DNA of 22,808 nt from a virus. The notes under the pieces were generated by a model. The model was not told the origin of the DNA. It worked only from the letters and a program-made list of their open reading frames with translations, and searched no databases. The translations under genes and the position numbers were made by a program. This document shows, one piece after another, positions 14,041 to 21,560 of this stretch (positions are counted from its first letter, which is position 1; each line of letters starts with the position of its first letter). The DNA lies in IMG/VR virus record IMGVR_UViG_3300025872_000322, positions 1 to 22,808 of that record; one strand, written 5' to 3'.

Positions 14041-14238
14041 ATGAGCACTGCACTCGACACTTACATCACTATCCGTGTGAACAAGACCACCCACCAGAAT
14101 TTCATGGACCGGGCAAACAAGTACGGGAAACCGTCGGATGTCCTCCGTGAGATCATCGATGCCTTTATCGATGACCGCCTCGTAATGTACCCAAACCCTA
14201 GTAAGGAATCGTTATATGTCGTTAGAACAGAAAATTGA
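14041..14238 (+). CDS. Ribbon-helix-helix transcription regulator (65 aa)
   Basis: I choose ATG at 14041 with GGAGA ~8 bases upstream; a longer frame would start before the promoter. The fold is readable: a beta strand YITIRVNKT (8-16), helix A from T17 (THQNFMDRANKYG) and helix B from S32 (SDVLREIIDAFIDDRLV), the CopG/Arc/MetJ layout in which paired strands enter the DNA major groove. It is the first gene of the rightward replication operon and lies beside an inverted repeat within two promoters, so it probably controls its own operon and that of the primase. Its stop overlaps the next gene. Confidence 0.8.
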   Translation: MSTALDTYITIRVNKTTHQNFMDRANKYGKPSDVLREIIDAFIDDRLVMYPNPSKESLYVVRTEN

Positions 14239-14683
14239 TAACCTCGTTACCGTTATCGAGAAGCTTGTTACCGTAATCGAAGCTGCTGGCTCAAAAGGTG
14301 TAGCACAGCCCGAGCCGGTTGTGTGCAAAAAAGAACCTGAACCCGTAGTGGTTCCACCGCCTGTTGTGGCACAACCTGCGCCAGTTCCTGCACCAGTTGT
14401 GGAACAGCCTGCCCCCGCACCAGTGGCTGCACCTGCGGCACCGGTCATGCCTGCACTGCCGACCTTCGAGTTGCCAGTGGTACCTCCGGCACCGGCCTGC
14501 CCGTTCAACGACTTCAAGGGCATGGTGGGGTATGTGACCGAGGTGTATCGCACTCTCGGGTCGCGTGGTGCTGAGATGCAGGCTGAGATCCTGGCGATGG
14601 GTCACCAGCACATCAACGATGTTCCAGCGTCTGACTACCCTGAACTCTACCGCCGGATGGAGAAGCTGAAAAATGGCGCATGA
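14216..14683 (+). CDS. Coiled coil plus proline-rich linker protein (155 aa)
   Basis: ATG at 14216, preceded by AAGGA, overlaps the previous gene by 23 bases. Three parts are seen: an N-terminal helix with heptad Leu/Ile/Val (LEQKIDNLVTVIEKLVTVIE, 3-22), a long Pro/Ala/Val linker (~28-100) and a conserved-looking C-terminal helical domain (FKGMVGYVTEVYRTLGSRGA ... DYPELYRRMEKL). The linker would hold the C-terminal domain on a flexible tether from an oligomer. Similar linker proteins stand before DUF2800 genes in phages. Function unknown; a replisome adaptor is a guess. Confidence 0.82.
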   Translation: MSLEQKIDNLVTVIEKLVTVIEAAGSKGVAQPEPVVCKKEPEPVVVPPPVVAQPAPVPAPVVEQPAPAPVAAPAAPVMPALPTFELPVVPPAPACPFNDFKGMVGYVTEVYRTLGSRGAEMQAEILAMGHQHINDVPASDYPELYRRMEKLKNGA

Positions 14684-15953
14684 CCAGTTCAGCCCATCTA
14701 AGCGTCACCAGTTCGGTCACTGCCCCGGTTCGATCCGTGAGCAGGCTAAGTACCCAGAGGGGCCGTCTGGCCCCGCTGCGGTTGATGGTACGCATACCCA
14801 TACCCTGCTGGAGCACTGCATCAAGGGCAACCTGATCAGTCCTCGCAACATGGTAGGCATCACCCTGGAAGACCATGAGGGTCAGTTCGTAGTTGATGCT
14901 GATCGATCTGAGCGGGTCCAGGTCGCCATCGAATACATCCGCCAGCGGGTGGAAGCCCATGGTGGGATGTGCGAGGTGCTGTCGGAGACTCGGGTCGAAC
15001 CTGAGTTCCTGATTGGTCGCAAGGGTGCTGGCGGCACAGTGGACGTGCAGATCATCGGCGGCGGTGTGCTTGAGTTGATCGACTACAAGGACGGCATCCA
15101 GCCCACCGACGCCAAAGACCAATTGGAACAATATGCGGTCGGAGCACTGGCAAAATACCGGATACCGATTAATCTTGAGTATCCGGTCCATACAGTGCGT
15201 ATGACCGTCGTGCAGCCCAAACTTGCACTGAAGGGATTGGACCCGATCACCATCAGGGAAGTACCGGTCAAGTACATCCTCGACGACGTGGTAGGAAAGT
15301 TAGCTGCAGAACTGGCGAACGCCTCTGCACCGGACGCACCGCTGATCCCCGGTGAACTGCAGTGCAAGTGGTGCCGCGCCAAGGGTGGATGTGCCGCACT
15401 GGCAAACAAGGTAATGAGTGAGGTTAATGTAATGTTCACACCAACGACCAGTCCGATGGACATGGCGCAGCAGAGCGCCAACAAAGACCCTGCCACGATG
15501 GACGCAGACCAGATCCGTCAGATCCTGGAAGCAGCACCCCTGCTGCGCCAGATGCTGGAGAGCGTCGAAGAGGAAGCCAAGCGCCGCCTCGAGGCAGGCC
15601 AGGCCATCCCAGGCCTCAAGCTGGTCCATGGTCGCGGTAGCCGCGTCTGGGCCTTCGGCGAGGACGAGATGGCCGAGAAGCTGATCCAGATGGGTATTCC
15701 CAAGGCTGCGATCTACGAGACCAAGCTGGTCACGCCTGCCAAGGCCGAGAAGCTGTCGTGGGAAAAGCGCGATGGTACGAAGAAGCAACTGAGCAAGAAG
15801 CAACTGGACAGACTGAGCGAGTACATCACCAAGATGGCCGGGAAGTTGACCGTTGCACCAGAAAGCGATAGCCGTCCGGCTGTCACTGTGGACGCCGCCC
15901 CACTGTTTAGCGCGGTAAAAAGTGAGCCGGAACTTCCGGCTTGGTTACGGTAA
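14673..15953 (+). CDS. DUF2800 Cas4/RecB-like nuclease (426 aa)
   Basis: This is a PD-(D/E)XK exonuclease of the DUF2800 family, found in phage replication modules. The core shows GGTVDVQII (D124) followed by ELIDYKDG (D137-Y-K139), and a downstream Gln-containing helix (DQLEQYAVGALAKY). Cysteines C17 and C231-x2-C234-x5-C240 (CKWCRAKGGC) reproduce the four-cysteine iron-sulphur pattern of Cas4 and AddB. The C-terminal ~170 residues (after residue 255) are helical and charged, probably for DNA or partner binding. The start overlaps the previous gene by 11 bases. Its stop lies within the first copy of the 22-bp repeat. Confidence 0.9.
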   Translation: MAHDQFSPSKRHQFGHCPGSIREQAKYPEGPSGPAAVDGTHTHTLLEHCIKGNLISPRNMVGITLEDHEGQFVVDADRSERVQVAIEYIRQRVEAHGGMCEVLSETRVEPEFLIGRKGAGGTVDVQIIGGGVLELIDYKDGIQPTDAKDQLEQYAVGALAKYRIPINLEYPVHTVRMTVVQPKLALKGLDPITIREVPVKYILDDVVGKLAAELANASAPDAPLIPGELQCKWCRAKGGCAALANKVMSEVNVMFTPTTSPMDMAQQSANKDPATMDADQIRQILEAAPLLRQMLESVEEEAKRRLEAGQAIPGLKLVHGRGSRVWAFGEDEMAEKLIQMGIPKAAIYETKLVTPAKAEKLSWEKRDGTKKQLSKKQLDRLSEYITKMAGKLTVAPESDSRPAVTVDAAPLFSAVKSEPELPAWLR

Positions 15954-15971
15954 TCAGGAGTCAGTGTTATG
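15950..15971 (+). repeat. 22-bp direct repeat, left copy, with RBS and start codon
   Basis: Identical to 16235-16256 base for base; the copies are 285 bases apart. It includes the nuclease stop (TAA, 15951-15953), AGGAG (15957-15961) and the ATG of the Tad2-like gene (15969-15971). Flanking bases differ on both sides, which sets the limits of the repeat. Confidence 0.9.
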
Positions 15972-16229
15972 AATTTTGGTGATGCGGTTATTGCGTTAAA
16001 AGATGGGAAAAAAGTCACTCGTACGGGCTGGAACGGAAAAGGAATGTTTTTATTCTTAGTGCCCGGATCAATTTTTAACGTCAATCGTCCCCCGTTGTTG
16101 GGGGTTTATCCTGAAGGTACGCAAATTAACTATCGTTCACATATTGATATGAAAACGGTAGATGGTGAGGTTGTACCATGGGTCGCAAGTCAATCGGATA
16201 TTTTGTCTGAAGATTGGCAAATTGTGTAA
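15969..16229 (+). CDS. tad2: Tad2-like anti-Thoeris protein, DUF2829 (86 aa)
   Basis: The sequence follows the DUF2829 family along its whole length: MNFGDAVIALKDGKKVTRTG, then WNGKGMFLFLVPGS, INYRSHIDMKT, VPWVASQSDILSEDW. This family includes Tad2 of phage SPO1, which binds and sequesters the cyclic ADP-ribose-type signal made by ThsB in the Thoeris defence, so that ThsA is not activated. Length is typical. The gene has about 41% GC (hand count), against more than 60% in stretches of the nuclease upstream. It is bounded by 22-bp direct repeats, each with a ribosome-binding site and ATG, pointing to acquisition as a unit. Ligand range cannot be told from sequence. Confidence 0.9.
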   Translation: MNFGDAVIALKDGKKVTRTGWNGKGMFLFLVPGSIFNVNRPPLLGVYPEGTQINYRSHIDMKTVDGEVVPWVASQSDILSEDWQIV

Positions 16230-16234
16230 TTAAA

Positions 16235-16256
16235 GTAATCAGGAGTCAGTGTTATG
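16235..16256 (+). repeat. 22-bp direct repeat, right copy, with RBS and start codon
   Basis: Perfect copy of 15950-15971. It contains AGGAG (16241-16245) and the ATG (16254-16256) of the SSB gene. Removing one copy plus the unit between them would join the nuclease stop directly to the SSB start with normal spacing. Confidence 0.9.
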
Positions 16257-16898
16257 TCCGATGTTATTTATCTGTCCAATGTTCGCCTGTCTTTCCCCCA
16301 CCTGGCTGAGCCACAGCGCCAGAAGAACGAAATGACGGGAAAGGAGCGCATCTCTTACAACTGTGAGTTGCTGATGCTGCCAGACCATCCCGGCTTCCAG
16401 CAGTTCATGAAGCGCTACGGTGAGATGGCCCTGCAGAAGTGGGGTGAACACGCCCAGCCCGTCATGCAGATGGTGCAGGCTGAACGCAAGTTGCGCTGCT
16501 ATGGTCGCGGTGAGGAGAAGGTCAACAAGAAGACCTTCCAGCCCTATGACGGCTACGCGGGTCACGTCTACATCACTTGCGGCAGGGACACCCCTCCCCA
16601 GGCGATCCAGGACGATGGCAACCCGGTAGACTCTGCCAACACCATGGCGTACCAGGCGATCACTCGTCGCATGTACGGCGGTTGCCGGGTAAACGTGGCG
16701 ATCAAACCATGGCTGCAGGAGAACCAGTATGGCCGCGGTGTGCGGGCTGACTTGGTTGCCATCCAGTTTGCCGGCGACGACAAGGCATTCGGTGAGGGCG
16801 CTGCAGATGTCAGCCCCATGTTCAAGCCAGTGGCTGCGGCTCCTGCTGCTGCCCCTGCCGCGATGATCCCCGGTCTGCCTCCGTTCCTTCAAGGCTAA
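16254..16898 (+). CDS. ssb: Enc34-like ssDNA-binding protein, DUF2815 (214 aa)
   Basis: The sequence matches the DUF2815 family, whose member from phage Enc34 binds single-stranded DNA through an OB fold. Typical parts are the N-terminus VIYLSNVRLSFPHL, the segment KLRCYGRGEEKV with YDGYAGHVYITC, and the block MYGGCRVNVAIKPWLQEN followed by GRGVRADLVAIQFAGDD. The C-terminus is an Ala/Pro linker ending in GLPPFLQG, a tail that could bind partners. It would protect single strands made by the helicase and help the polymerase next in the operon. The start lies in the right 22-bp repeat. Confidence 0.9.
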   Translation: MSDVIYLSNVRLSFPHLAEPQRQKNEMTGKERISYNCELLMLPDHPGFQQFMKRYGEMALQKWGEHAQPVMQMVQAERKLRCYGRGEEKVNKKTFQPYDGYAGHVYITCGRDTPPQAIQDDGNPVDSANTMAYQAITRRMYGGCRVNVAIKPWLQENQYGRGVRADLVAIQFAGDDKAFGEGAADVSPMFKPVAAAPAAAPAAMIPGLPPFLQG

Positions 16899-16957
16899 TC
16901 CGTCCTCAGCGCCATCTGGACGACGGATCGTGGAGCCTGCCCACGTTAAAAACAGGC
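16898..16957 (+). other. Two hairpins in the spacer between SSB and polymerase
   Basis: ATCCGTC (16898-16904) pairs with GACGGAT (16922-16928) across 17 bases, and GCCTG (16935-16939) with CAGGC (16953-16957) across 13 bases. The spacer is 81 bases, long for this operon, in which other genes overlap. No T-run follows, so this is more likely RNA processing or expression tuning than termination. Confidence 0.4.
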
Positions 16958-16979
16958 ACTACTTTGTAAGGTAAAGGTA

Positions 16980-18812
16980 ATGAGCGACGACTACATCTAC
17001 GACATCGAGACATTCCCCAACTGCTTCCTCGCAGCCTTTGAGCACGTTGAGATCCCCATCCAACTGATGTTCGAGATCAGCGACAGACGCAACGACAGCA
17101 AGGCGCTGATCGACTTCCTACACTACCTCCAGGCGACCAATGCCAAGCTGATCGGGTTCAACAACCTCGGCTTCGACTATCCTGTACTACATCAGTTCAT
17201 CAAAATGGGACGCTCCGATGCGAATACGCTTTATCAGAAAGCGCAGGCAATCTTTGCGGCGCAGGACCTGGACGACCGGTGGACGCATCAAGTCTATCCG
17301 GGTGATCGATACATCGAGCAGATCGACCTTTTCAAGATCCATCACTTTGATAACAAGGCGAGATCTACCAGCCTCAAGGCCCTCGAATTCAACATGCGAT
17401 CCGAGACAATTGAGGATCTGCCCTTCGCGCCGGGGACACCGCTTGAAAGCGCTCAAATGGATACGCTCCGTCAATACAACCTGCATGATGTAAAGCAGAC
17501 AAAACAGTTCTACAAGAAGTCGCTGGACATGCTCAGATTTCGCCAAGAGCTATCTGCGAAGTATCAGCGCGACTTCATGAACCACAACGACACGAAGATC
17601 GGTAAAGACTACTTCGTGATGAAGCTGGAGGAGGCCGGTGTCGCCTGCTACGACTACGGCACCAAGGGTCGCACACCCAGACAGACCAAGCGCCCTGTGA
17701 TCCGTCTGGCTGACGCCATCCTGCCATGGATTGACTTCGACCTGCGTGAGTTCAAGCGGGTGCTCAACTGGCTCAAGCAACAGCAAATCACCGAGACCAA
17801 GGGTGTGTTCAAAGACCTTGTGGCTACTATCGACGGACTTGATTTCGTGTTTGGCCTTGGCGGTATTCACGGGTCAGTCGAGTCGCGCATCATTGAGTCT
17901 GACGACAACCATGTGATCATCGACCTCGATGTGTCCAGTTACTACCCCAATGTCGCTATCGCCAACGAGTTCTACCCCGAACACCTCGGCAAAACCTTCT
18001 GCACTATCTACAAGAACCTCTATGAACAACGAAAACAATACGACAAAAAGTCTGCTGAAAACGCGATGCTTAAGCTGGCTCTTAACGGCGTATATGGTGA
18101 TTCTAACAATCAGTTCTCTGTGTTTTATGACCCGCTGTTCACTATGAAGACCACGCTTAATGGGCAGTTGCTACTGTGTATGTTGGCAGAGTCGTTGATG
18201 GAGATTGACGACCTTGAACTCATCCAGATCAACACTGACGGTCTGACGGTGCGTGTACCGCGCAGTCAAGAAATGGCAGTAGACGACAGACGTGTGTGGT
18301 GGGAGAAGCTGACCAAGTTACAACTGGAGGATGTCACATACCAGACCATGTGTATTCGGGATGTGAACAACTATCTCGCAGTGAAGACAGACGGGTCTGT
18401 GAAGCGCAGAGGAGCCTATGAGTATGTCATCGGCTGGCATCAGAACGCTGGCGGTCTGGTGATCCCCAAGGTCGCTGAGAAGGTACTCGTTGAGGGTGCA
18501 CCGATCCGCAAGACGGTAATGGAGTGGCCCGACAAGATGGACTTCATGCTCCGCACCAAGGTACCTCGGTCAAGCTACCTCCAGTGGGGCGATGGCAAGG
18601 TACAGAACATCAGCCGCTATTACATCGCCAAAGAAGGCAAGCCGCTGATCAAGTGGATGCCGCCCCTCAAAGGCAAGACCGAGTGGCGCAAGATCGCCGT
18701 CGAGTCTGGCTGGAACGTACAGGTATGCAACGACATCAATGATGCGACGTTGCCTGTGGACTACGAATATTACATCAAAGAAGTCGAAAAACTGGTGCTT
18801 GGATTATGCTAG
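16980..18812 (+). CDS. DNA polymerase, family B (610 aa)
   Basis: The replicative polymerase with proofreading. Exonuclease motifs: YDIET (D8, E10), GFNNLGFD (N62, D66) and YNLHD (Y166, D170). Polymerase motifs: A is DLDVSSYYPN (D317), B is KLALNGVYG (K365, G373), C is NTDG (418-421), where the usual DTD reads NTD; the second Asp (D420), the catalytic one in family B, is kept. Only ~45 residues lie between A and B, leaving no room for the TPR1 insert of protein-primed enzymes, so priming by the PrimPol at 11476 fits. AAGGTAAAGGTA precedes the ATG. The stop overlaps the next gene by 7 bases. Confidence 0.93.
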   Translation: MSDDYIYDIETFPNCFLAAFEHVEIPIQLMFEISDRRNDSKALIDFLHYLQATNAKLIGFNNLGFDYPVLHQFIKMGRSDANTLYQKAQAIFAAQDLDDRWTHQVYPGDRYIEQIDLFKIHHFDNKARSTSLKALEFNMRSETIEDLPFAPGTPLESAQMDTLRQYNLHDVKQTKQFYKKSLDMLRFRQELSAKYQRDFMNHNDTKIGKDYFVMKLEEAGVACYDYGTKGRTPRQTKRPVIRLADAILPWIDFDLREFKRVLNWLKQQQITETKGVFKDLVATIDGLDFVFGLGGIHGSVESRIIESDDNHVIIDLDVSSYYPNVAIANEFYPEHLGKTFCTIYKNLYEQRKQYDKKSAENAMLKLALNGVYGDSNNQFSVFYDPLFTMKTTLNGQLLLCMLAESLMEIDDLELIQINTDGLTVRVPRSQEMAVDDRRVWWEKLTKLQLEDVTYQTMCIRDVNNYLAVKTDGSVKRRGAYEYVIGWHQNAGGLVIPKVAEKVLVEGAPIRKTVMEWPDKMDFMLRTKVPRSSYLQWGDGKVQNISRYYIAKEGKPLIKWMPPLKGKTEWRKIAVESGWNVQVCNDINDATLPVDYEYYIKEVEKLVLGLC

Positions 18813-19111
18813 AAAAACAGATTGAAAAACGAGTGTGCGACCATGCGAAAGAACTGGGATACCTTGTGTACAAGTTTACTTCTCCTCAGCGAATGGCTGT
18901 GCCTGATCGTATGTTTATTACTCCTAAAGGCATGGTGTTCTTTATTGAGTTCAAGCGATCCGGTGAGTCGCCGACGCCAGCGCAGGCTAGGGAACATGAA
19001 AGGCTCCAGGCTCAAGGCGTAAACGTGTTCGTAATTGATGACGTTGTAAAAGGTAAACTTGTAATTGATTTGATGGTGACCAAACATGCTAACGCCCAAC
19101 TTACTGCATGA
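18806..19111 (+). CDS. VRR-NUC nuclease (101 aa)
   Basis: A single-domain PD-(D/E)XK nuclease of the VRR-NUC family, which includes small phage enzymes that cut branched DNA. Visible parts: KQIEKRVCDHAKELGYLVYK, then KFTSPQRMAVPDRMF (D34), FFIEFKR (E48, K50) and PTPAQAREHERLQAQG (Q60). Length is usual for stand-alone phage members. It overlaps the polymerase gene by 7 bases and the helicase gene by 26, so the three are made together. Holliday-junction or flap resolution is likely from the family, not proven. Confidence 0.92.
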   Translation: MLEKQIEKRVCDHAKELGYLVYKFTSPQRMAVPDRMFITPKGMVFFIEFKRSGESPTPAQAREHERLQAQGVNVFVIDDVVKGKLVIDLMVTKHANAQLTA

Positions 19112-20513
19112 TTACCAGAAGAAAGCTGTCAACTTCCAGTGCTCCCATCCCCACTCGATGCTCTGGCTCGACATGGGGCTGGGCAAGACGGTTGTCACGC
19201 TCACCAGCATCGCGCACCTGATCAAGACTGGCTACCTGACTGGGGTGATCATCGTCGCCCCGATCAGGGTGTGCCGTCTGGTTTGGCGGCAAGAGGCTGA
19301 GAAGTGGGAGCATACCAAGCACCTCAAGTTCAGCATGGTCACAGGTACCAAGGACCAGCGTACCCGTGCTCTCCTGCGCCCTGCCCATGTCTACCTGATC
19401 AACTATGAGAACATGAAGTGGTTGGCTGAGACGATGCAGACTTATTTCATCAACAAGAACAAGCCGTTGCCTTTTAACGGAGTTGTCTGGGATGAGATCA
19501 GCAAGATGAAGAACTCCACCACCAACCGCGTCAACGCTTGGTTCTCCGGTAAGCGAAACGAGAACGTACTGGACTATTTCATATGGCGCACAGGATTGAC
19601 CGGGACGCCCGCCAGCAATGGTTACAAGGATCTCCATGGTCAGTATCTGGTAGTGGACTCAGGGTATCGCCTGGGCAAGTTCAAAACCGCGTTCATGACT
19701 CAGTGGTACAAGAAAGCTGAAGACGGACGAAAGGACATCGCCTACCGGGACACCGAGGACGGTATCAAGCGGTTGATCGGGGACATCACCCTAGAGATGT
19801 CTGCCGAGGACTACAACCCGTTGCCGGATCTTATGGTCAACAACATCGAGATCGAGATGCCCAGCGAGTTGCGCGGGATGTACGAGCAGTTGGAGGAAGA
19901 GTTCTTCCTGACCCTCGACAGCGGTACCGACATCGAGGTGTTCAACCAAGCGGCGCTGACCAACAAGTGCCTGCAGTTCTCCAATGGTGCGGTCTACCCG
20001 ATCCCAGGGATGCCTCTCTGGGAACCGATCCATGACATGAAGCTGGAAGCTTTGGAAGAGATCCTGGACGAGGCTCAGGGGTCACCTGTGCTCTGTGCTT
20101 ACGCCTATCGGTCGGACGCCCAGAGGATCATGGAGAAGTTCAAGCACCTCGACCCGATCAACCTGACCGAGTGCAAGTCTGAGGCCTCACTGGTCAACGC
20201 CATGACTCGCTGGAAGTCGGGTGACTGCGCTCTGATGATCGGCCATCCCGCCAGCATGGGTCACGGGATCGACGGACTGCAAAAGAACGGCCACATACTC
20301 GTCTGGTACGGTCTAAACTGGTCCCTTGACTTGTATGACCAGTTCAACGCCCGAGTGCGCCGACAGGGTCAGGGAGTGCCTGTTATCTGCCACAGGTTGC
20401 TGATGCGTGACACCCTTGATCAAGCGCAGGCACTGGCACTGGACGAGAAGGCCGCCACGCAGGCCGGTCTACGAAACGCCGTCAAACAATACCGCCTTGC
20501 AAAACACAAATAA
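19086..20513 (+). CDS. SNF2-type DEAD/DEAH-box helicase (475 aa)
   Basis: A superfamily 2 ATPase of the SNF2 group. Motif I DMGLGKT (29-35), motif II DEIS (136-139), motif III LTGTP (171-175), motif V HPASMGHGIDGLQ (387-399) and motif VI QFNARVRRQGQ (419-429) are all present, so the enzyme should be active. Such proteins translocate on double-stranded DNA and remodel complexes; in phages they usually stand next to VRR-NUC, as here. It may help fork restart or recombination. The start overlaps the nuclease by 26 bases. Confidence 0.93.
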   Translation: MLTPNLLHDYQKKAVNFQCSHPHSMLWLDMGLGKTVVTLTSIAHLIKTGYLTGVIIVAPIRVCRLVWRQEAEKWEHTKHLKFSMVTGTKDQRTRALLRPAHVYLINYENMKWLAETMQTYFINKNKPLPFNGVVWDEISKMKNSTTNRVNAWFSGKRNENVLDYFIWRTGLTGTPASNGYKDLHGQYLVVDSGYRLGKFKTAFMTQWYKKAEDGRKDIAYRDTEDGIKRLIGDITLEMSAEDYNPLPDLMVNNIEIEMPSELRGMYEQLEEEFFLTLDSGTDIEVFNQAALTNKCLQFSNGAVYPIPGMPLWEPIHDMKLEALEEILDEAQGSPVLCAYAYRSDAQRIMEKFKHLDPINLTECKSEASLVNAMTRWKSGDCALMIGHPASMGHGIDGLQKNGHILVWYGLNWSLDLYDQFNARVRRQGQGVPVICHRLLMRDTLDQAQALALDEKAATQAGLRNAVKQYRLAKHK

Positions 20514-20522
20514 GGTTGTACA

Positions 20523-20822
20523 ATGTATAACAAGATATGTACTGTCCCCCTATGCAACTATCCAGTAGGTGAGTGCGGCGGGGGCTGCTGGCATCCAGAA
20601 GAGAAGCAGATGTCCCTGTTTGACGAGGAACGTGCCGACATTATTGCCAGTAATGGCAACACGGGCGAGCACTACACTCCAGCGTCAAAGGTCTGCGTGG
20701 TTGTCATCGAGGACGGAAAGATTGTCCTCGACTACATGTCCAGTTGGCTTACCGGCAACGGGGTTGACCAGTTGGAAAGGGCCAAGAAGATGATCGATGT
20801 AATTGTAAGGAGTAAGAAATGA
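20523..20822 (+). CDS. Hypothetical protein with N-terminal cysteines (99 aa)
   Basis: ATG at 20523, nine bases after the helicase stop. The N-terminus carries cysteines C6, C11, C18 and C22 with a His at 24 (MYNKICTVPLCNYPVGECGG then GCWHPEE), which could bind zinc. The C-terminal part (SKVCVVVIEDGKIVLDYMSSW) is beta-rich, followed by an amphipathic helix. Its stop overlaps the next start as ATGA. No family recognised. Confidence 0.78.
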   Translation: MYNKICTVPLCNYPVGECGGGCWHPEEKQMSLFDEERADIIASNGNTGEHYTPASKVCVVVIEDGKIVLDYMSSWLTGNGVDQLERAKKMIDVIVRSKK

Positions 20823-21133
20823 CACGCGACAAGCTAGAAAAGATGGCAAAAGCCGCAAAGATTTTTGATCTGTACGGCCAGCAGGCAAAACAGCGCACAA
20901 CATTTTTGCTAAGCGACAAGGAATTAAAGCGGTTTCAGGATTTTCTTGAGGCGCTTGAAAAGTTCGCTGGACTAGTGGCCGCGCATGAGCGGGAGGAGTG
21001 TGCGAAGGTGTGCGAGGCTCAACAAAACATGGCGGTTATGAGGCATCCAGCGCGAATTGAAGTTGAGCAGTCTACGCAAAACATGATGGCGTTAAAGTGT
21101 GCTGGACTAATCCGAGCAAGGGGGCAGGAATGA
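20819..21133 (+). CDS. Small helical phage protein, tandem paralogue 1 (104 aa)
   Basis: Starts with ATGA overlap at 20819. The product opens MTRDKLEKMAKAAK and holds FAGLVAAHEREECAKVCE and a C-terminal AGLIRARGQE, the same frame of motifs as the next gene. The segment LVAAHEREECAKV is very common in small phage proteins of unknown function. The middle differs (a helix with KELKRFQDFLEALEKF). An older duplication followed by divergence is the simplest reading. Confidence 0.8.
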   Translation: MTRDKLEKMAKAAKIFDLYGQQAKQRTTFLLSDKELKRFQDFLEALEKFAGLVAAHEREECAKVCEAQQNMAVMRHPARIEVEQSTQNMMALKCAGLIRARGQE

Positions 21134-21402
21134 CACGCAACAAGCTAGAAAAGCTGGCGCAAGAGGCTGGCTGGTCAGGTCTTTACATTCATTGGGCAGA
21201 GCCTGATAACAAACCGGATTGGCGTCCGGTCAAAACAAGTCTTACCGTCCCGGTAACAATGGAACAAATCGAACGCTTCGCCGCACTGGTAGCGGCGCAT
21301 GAGCGGGAAGAGTGCGCCAGGTTGGTGGACGAGTTTGGAGAGGAGTGGATTTGTGATTCGAGCGAATTGAGCAAGTTGATTCGAGCAAGGAGGCAGGAAT
21401 GA
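21130..21402 (+). CDS. Small helical phage protein, tandem paralogue 2 (90 aa)
   Basis: I choose ATG at 21130 since it overlaps the previous stop as ATGA and gives an N-terminus (MTRNKLEKLAQEAG) that matches the neighbour; the 11 codons before it are the other gene. It holds FAALVAAHEREECARLVDEF and ends in KLIRARRQE. Between them lies a different segment (YIHWAEPDNKPDWRPVKTSL). Function unknown. Confidence 0.8.
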   Translation: MTRNKLEKLAQEAGWSGLYIHWAEPDNKPDWRPVKTSLTVPVTMEQIERFAALVAAHEREECARLVDEFGEEWICDSSELSKLIRARRQE

Positions 21403-21560
21403 ACGAACTGATACAGAAGGCATGGAAGGTCATCAACTCCTGTCAAACCCACAAACAGGCTAGGGGTGCACTGCGCTACTTGGAGCTACTGGCTGACCGA
21501 CACCCAGATCTCGATGTGCTGCCGTTGCGGAGGGAGTTGCAGACTCTCTTTGATCTATGA
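21399..21560 (+). CDS. Small helical protein (53 aa)
   Basis: ATG at 21399 overlaps the previous stop as ATGA, with GGAGG ~8 bases upstream. The product (MNELIQKAWKVINSCQTHKQ ... LRYLELLADRHPDLDVLPLR ...) looks fully helical and amphipathic, ending LFDL. Its stop overlaps the next start in the same way. No family recognised. Confidence 0.72.
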   Translation: MNELIQKAWKVINSCQTHKQARGALRYLELLADRHPDLDVLPLRRELQTLFDL

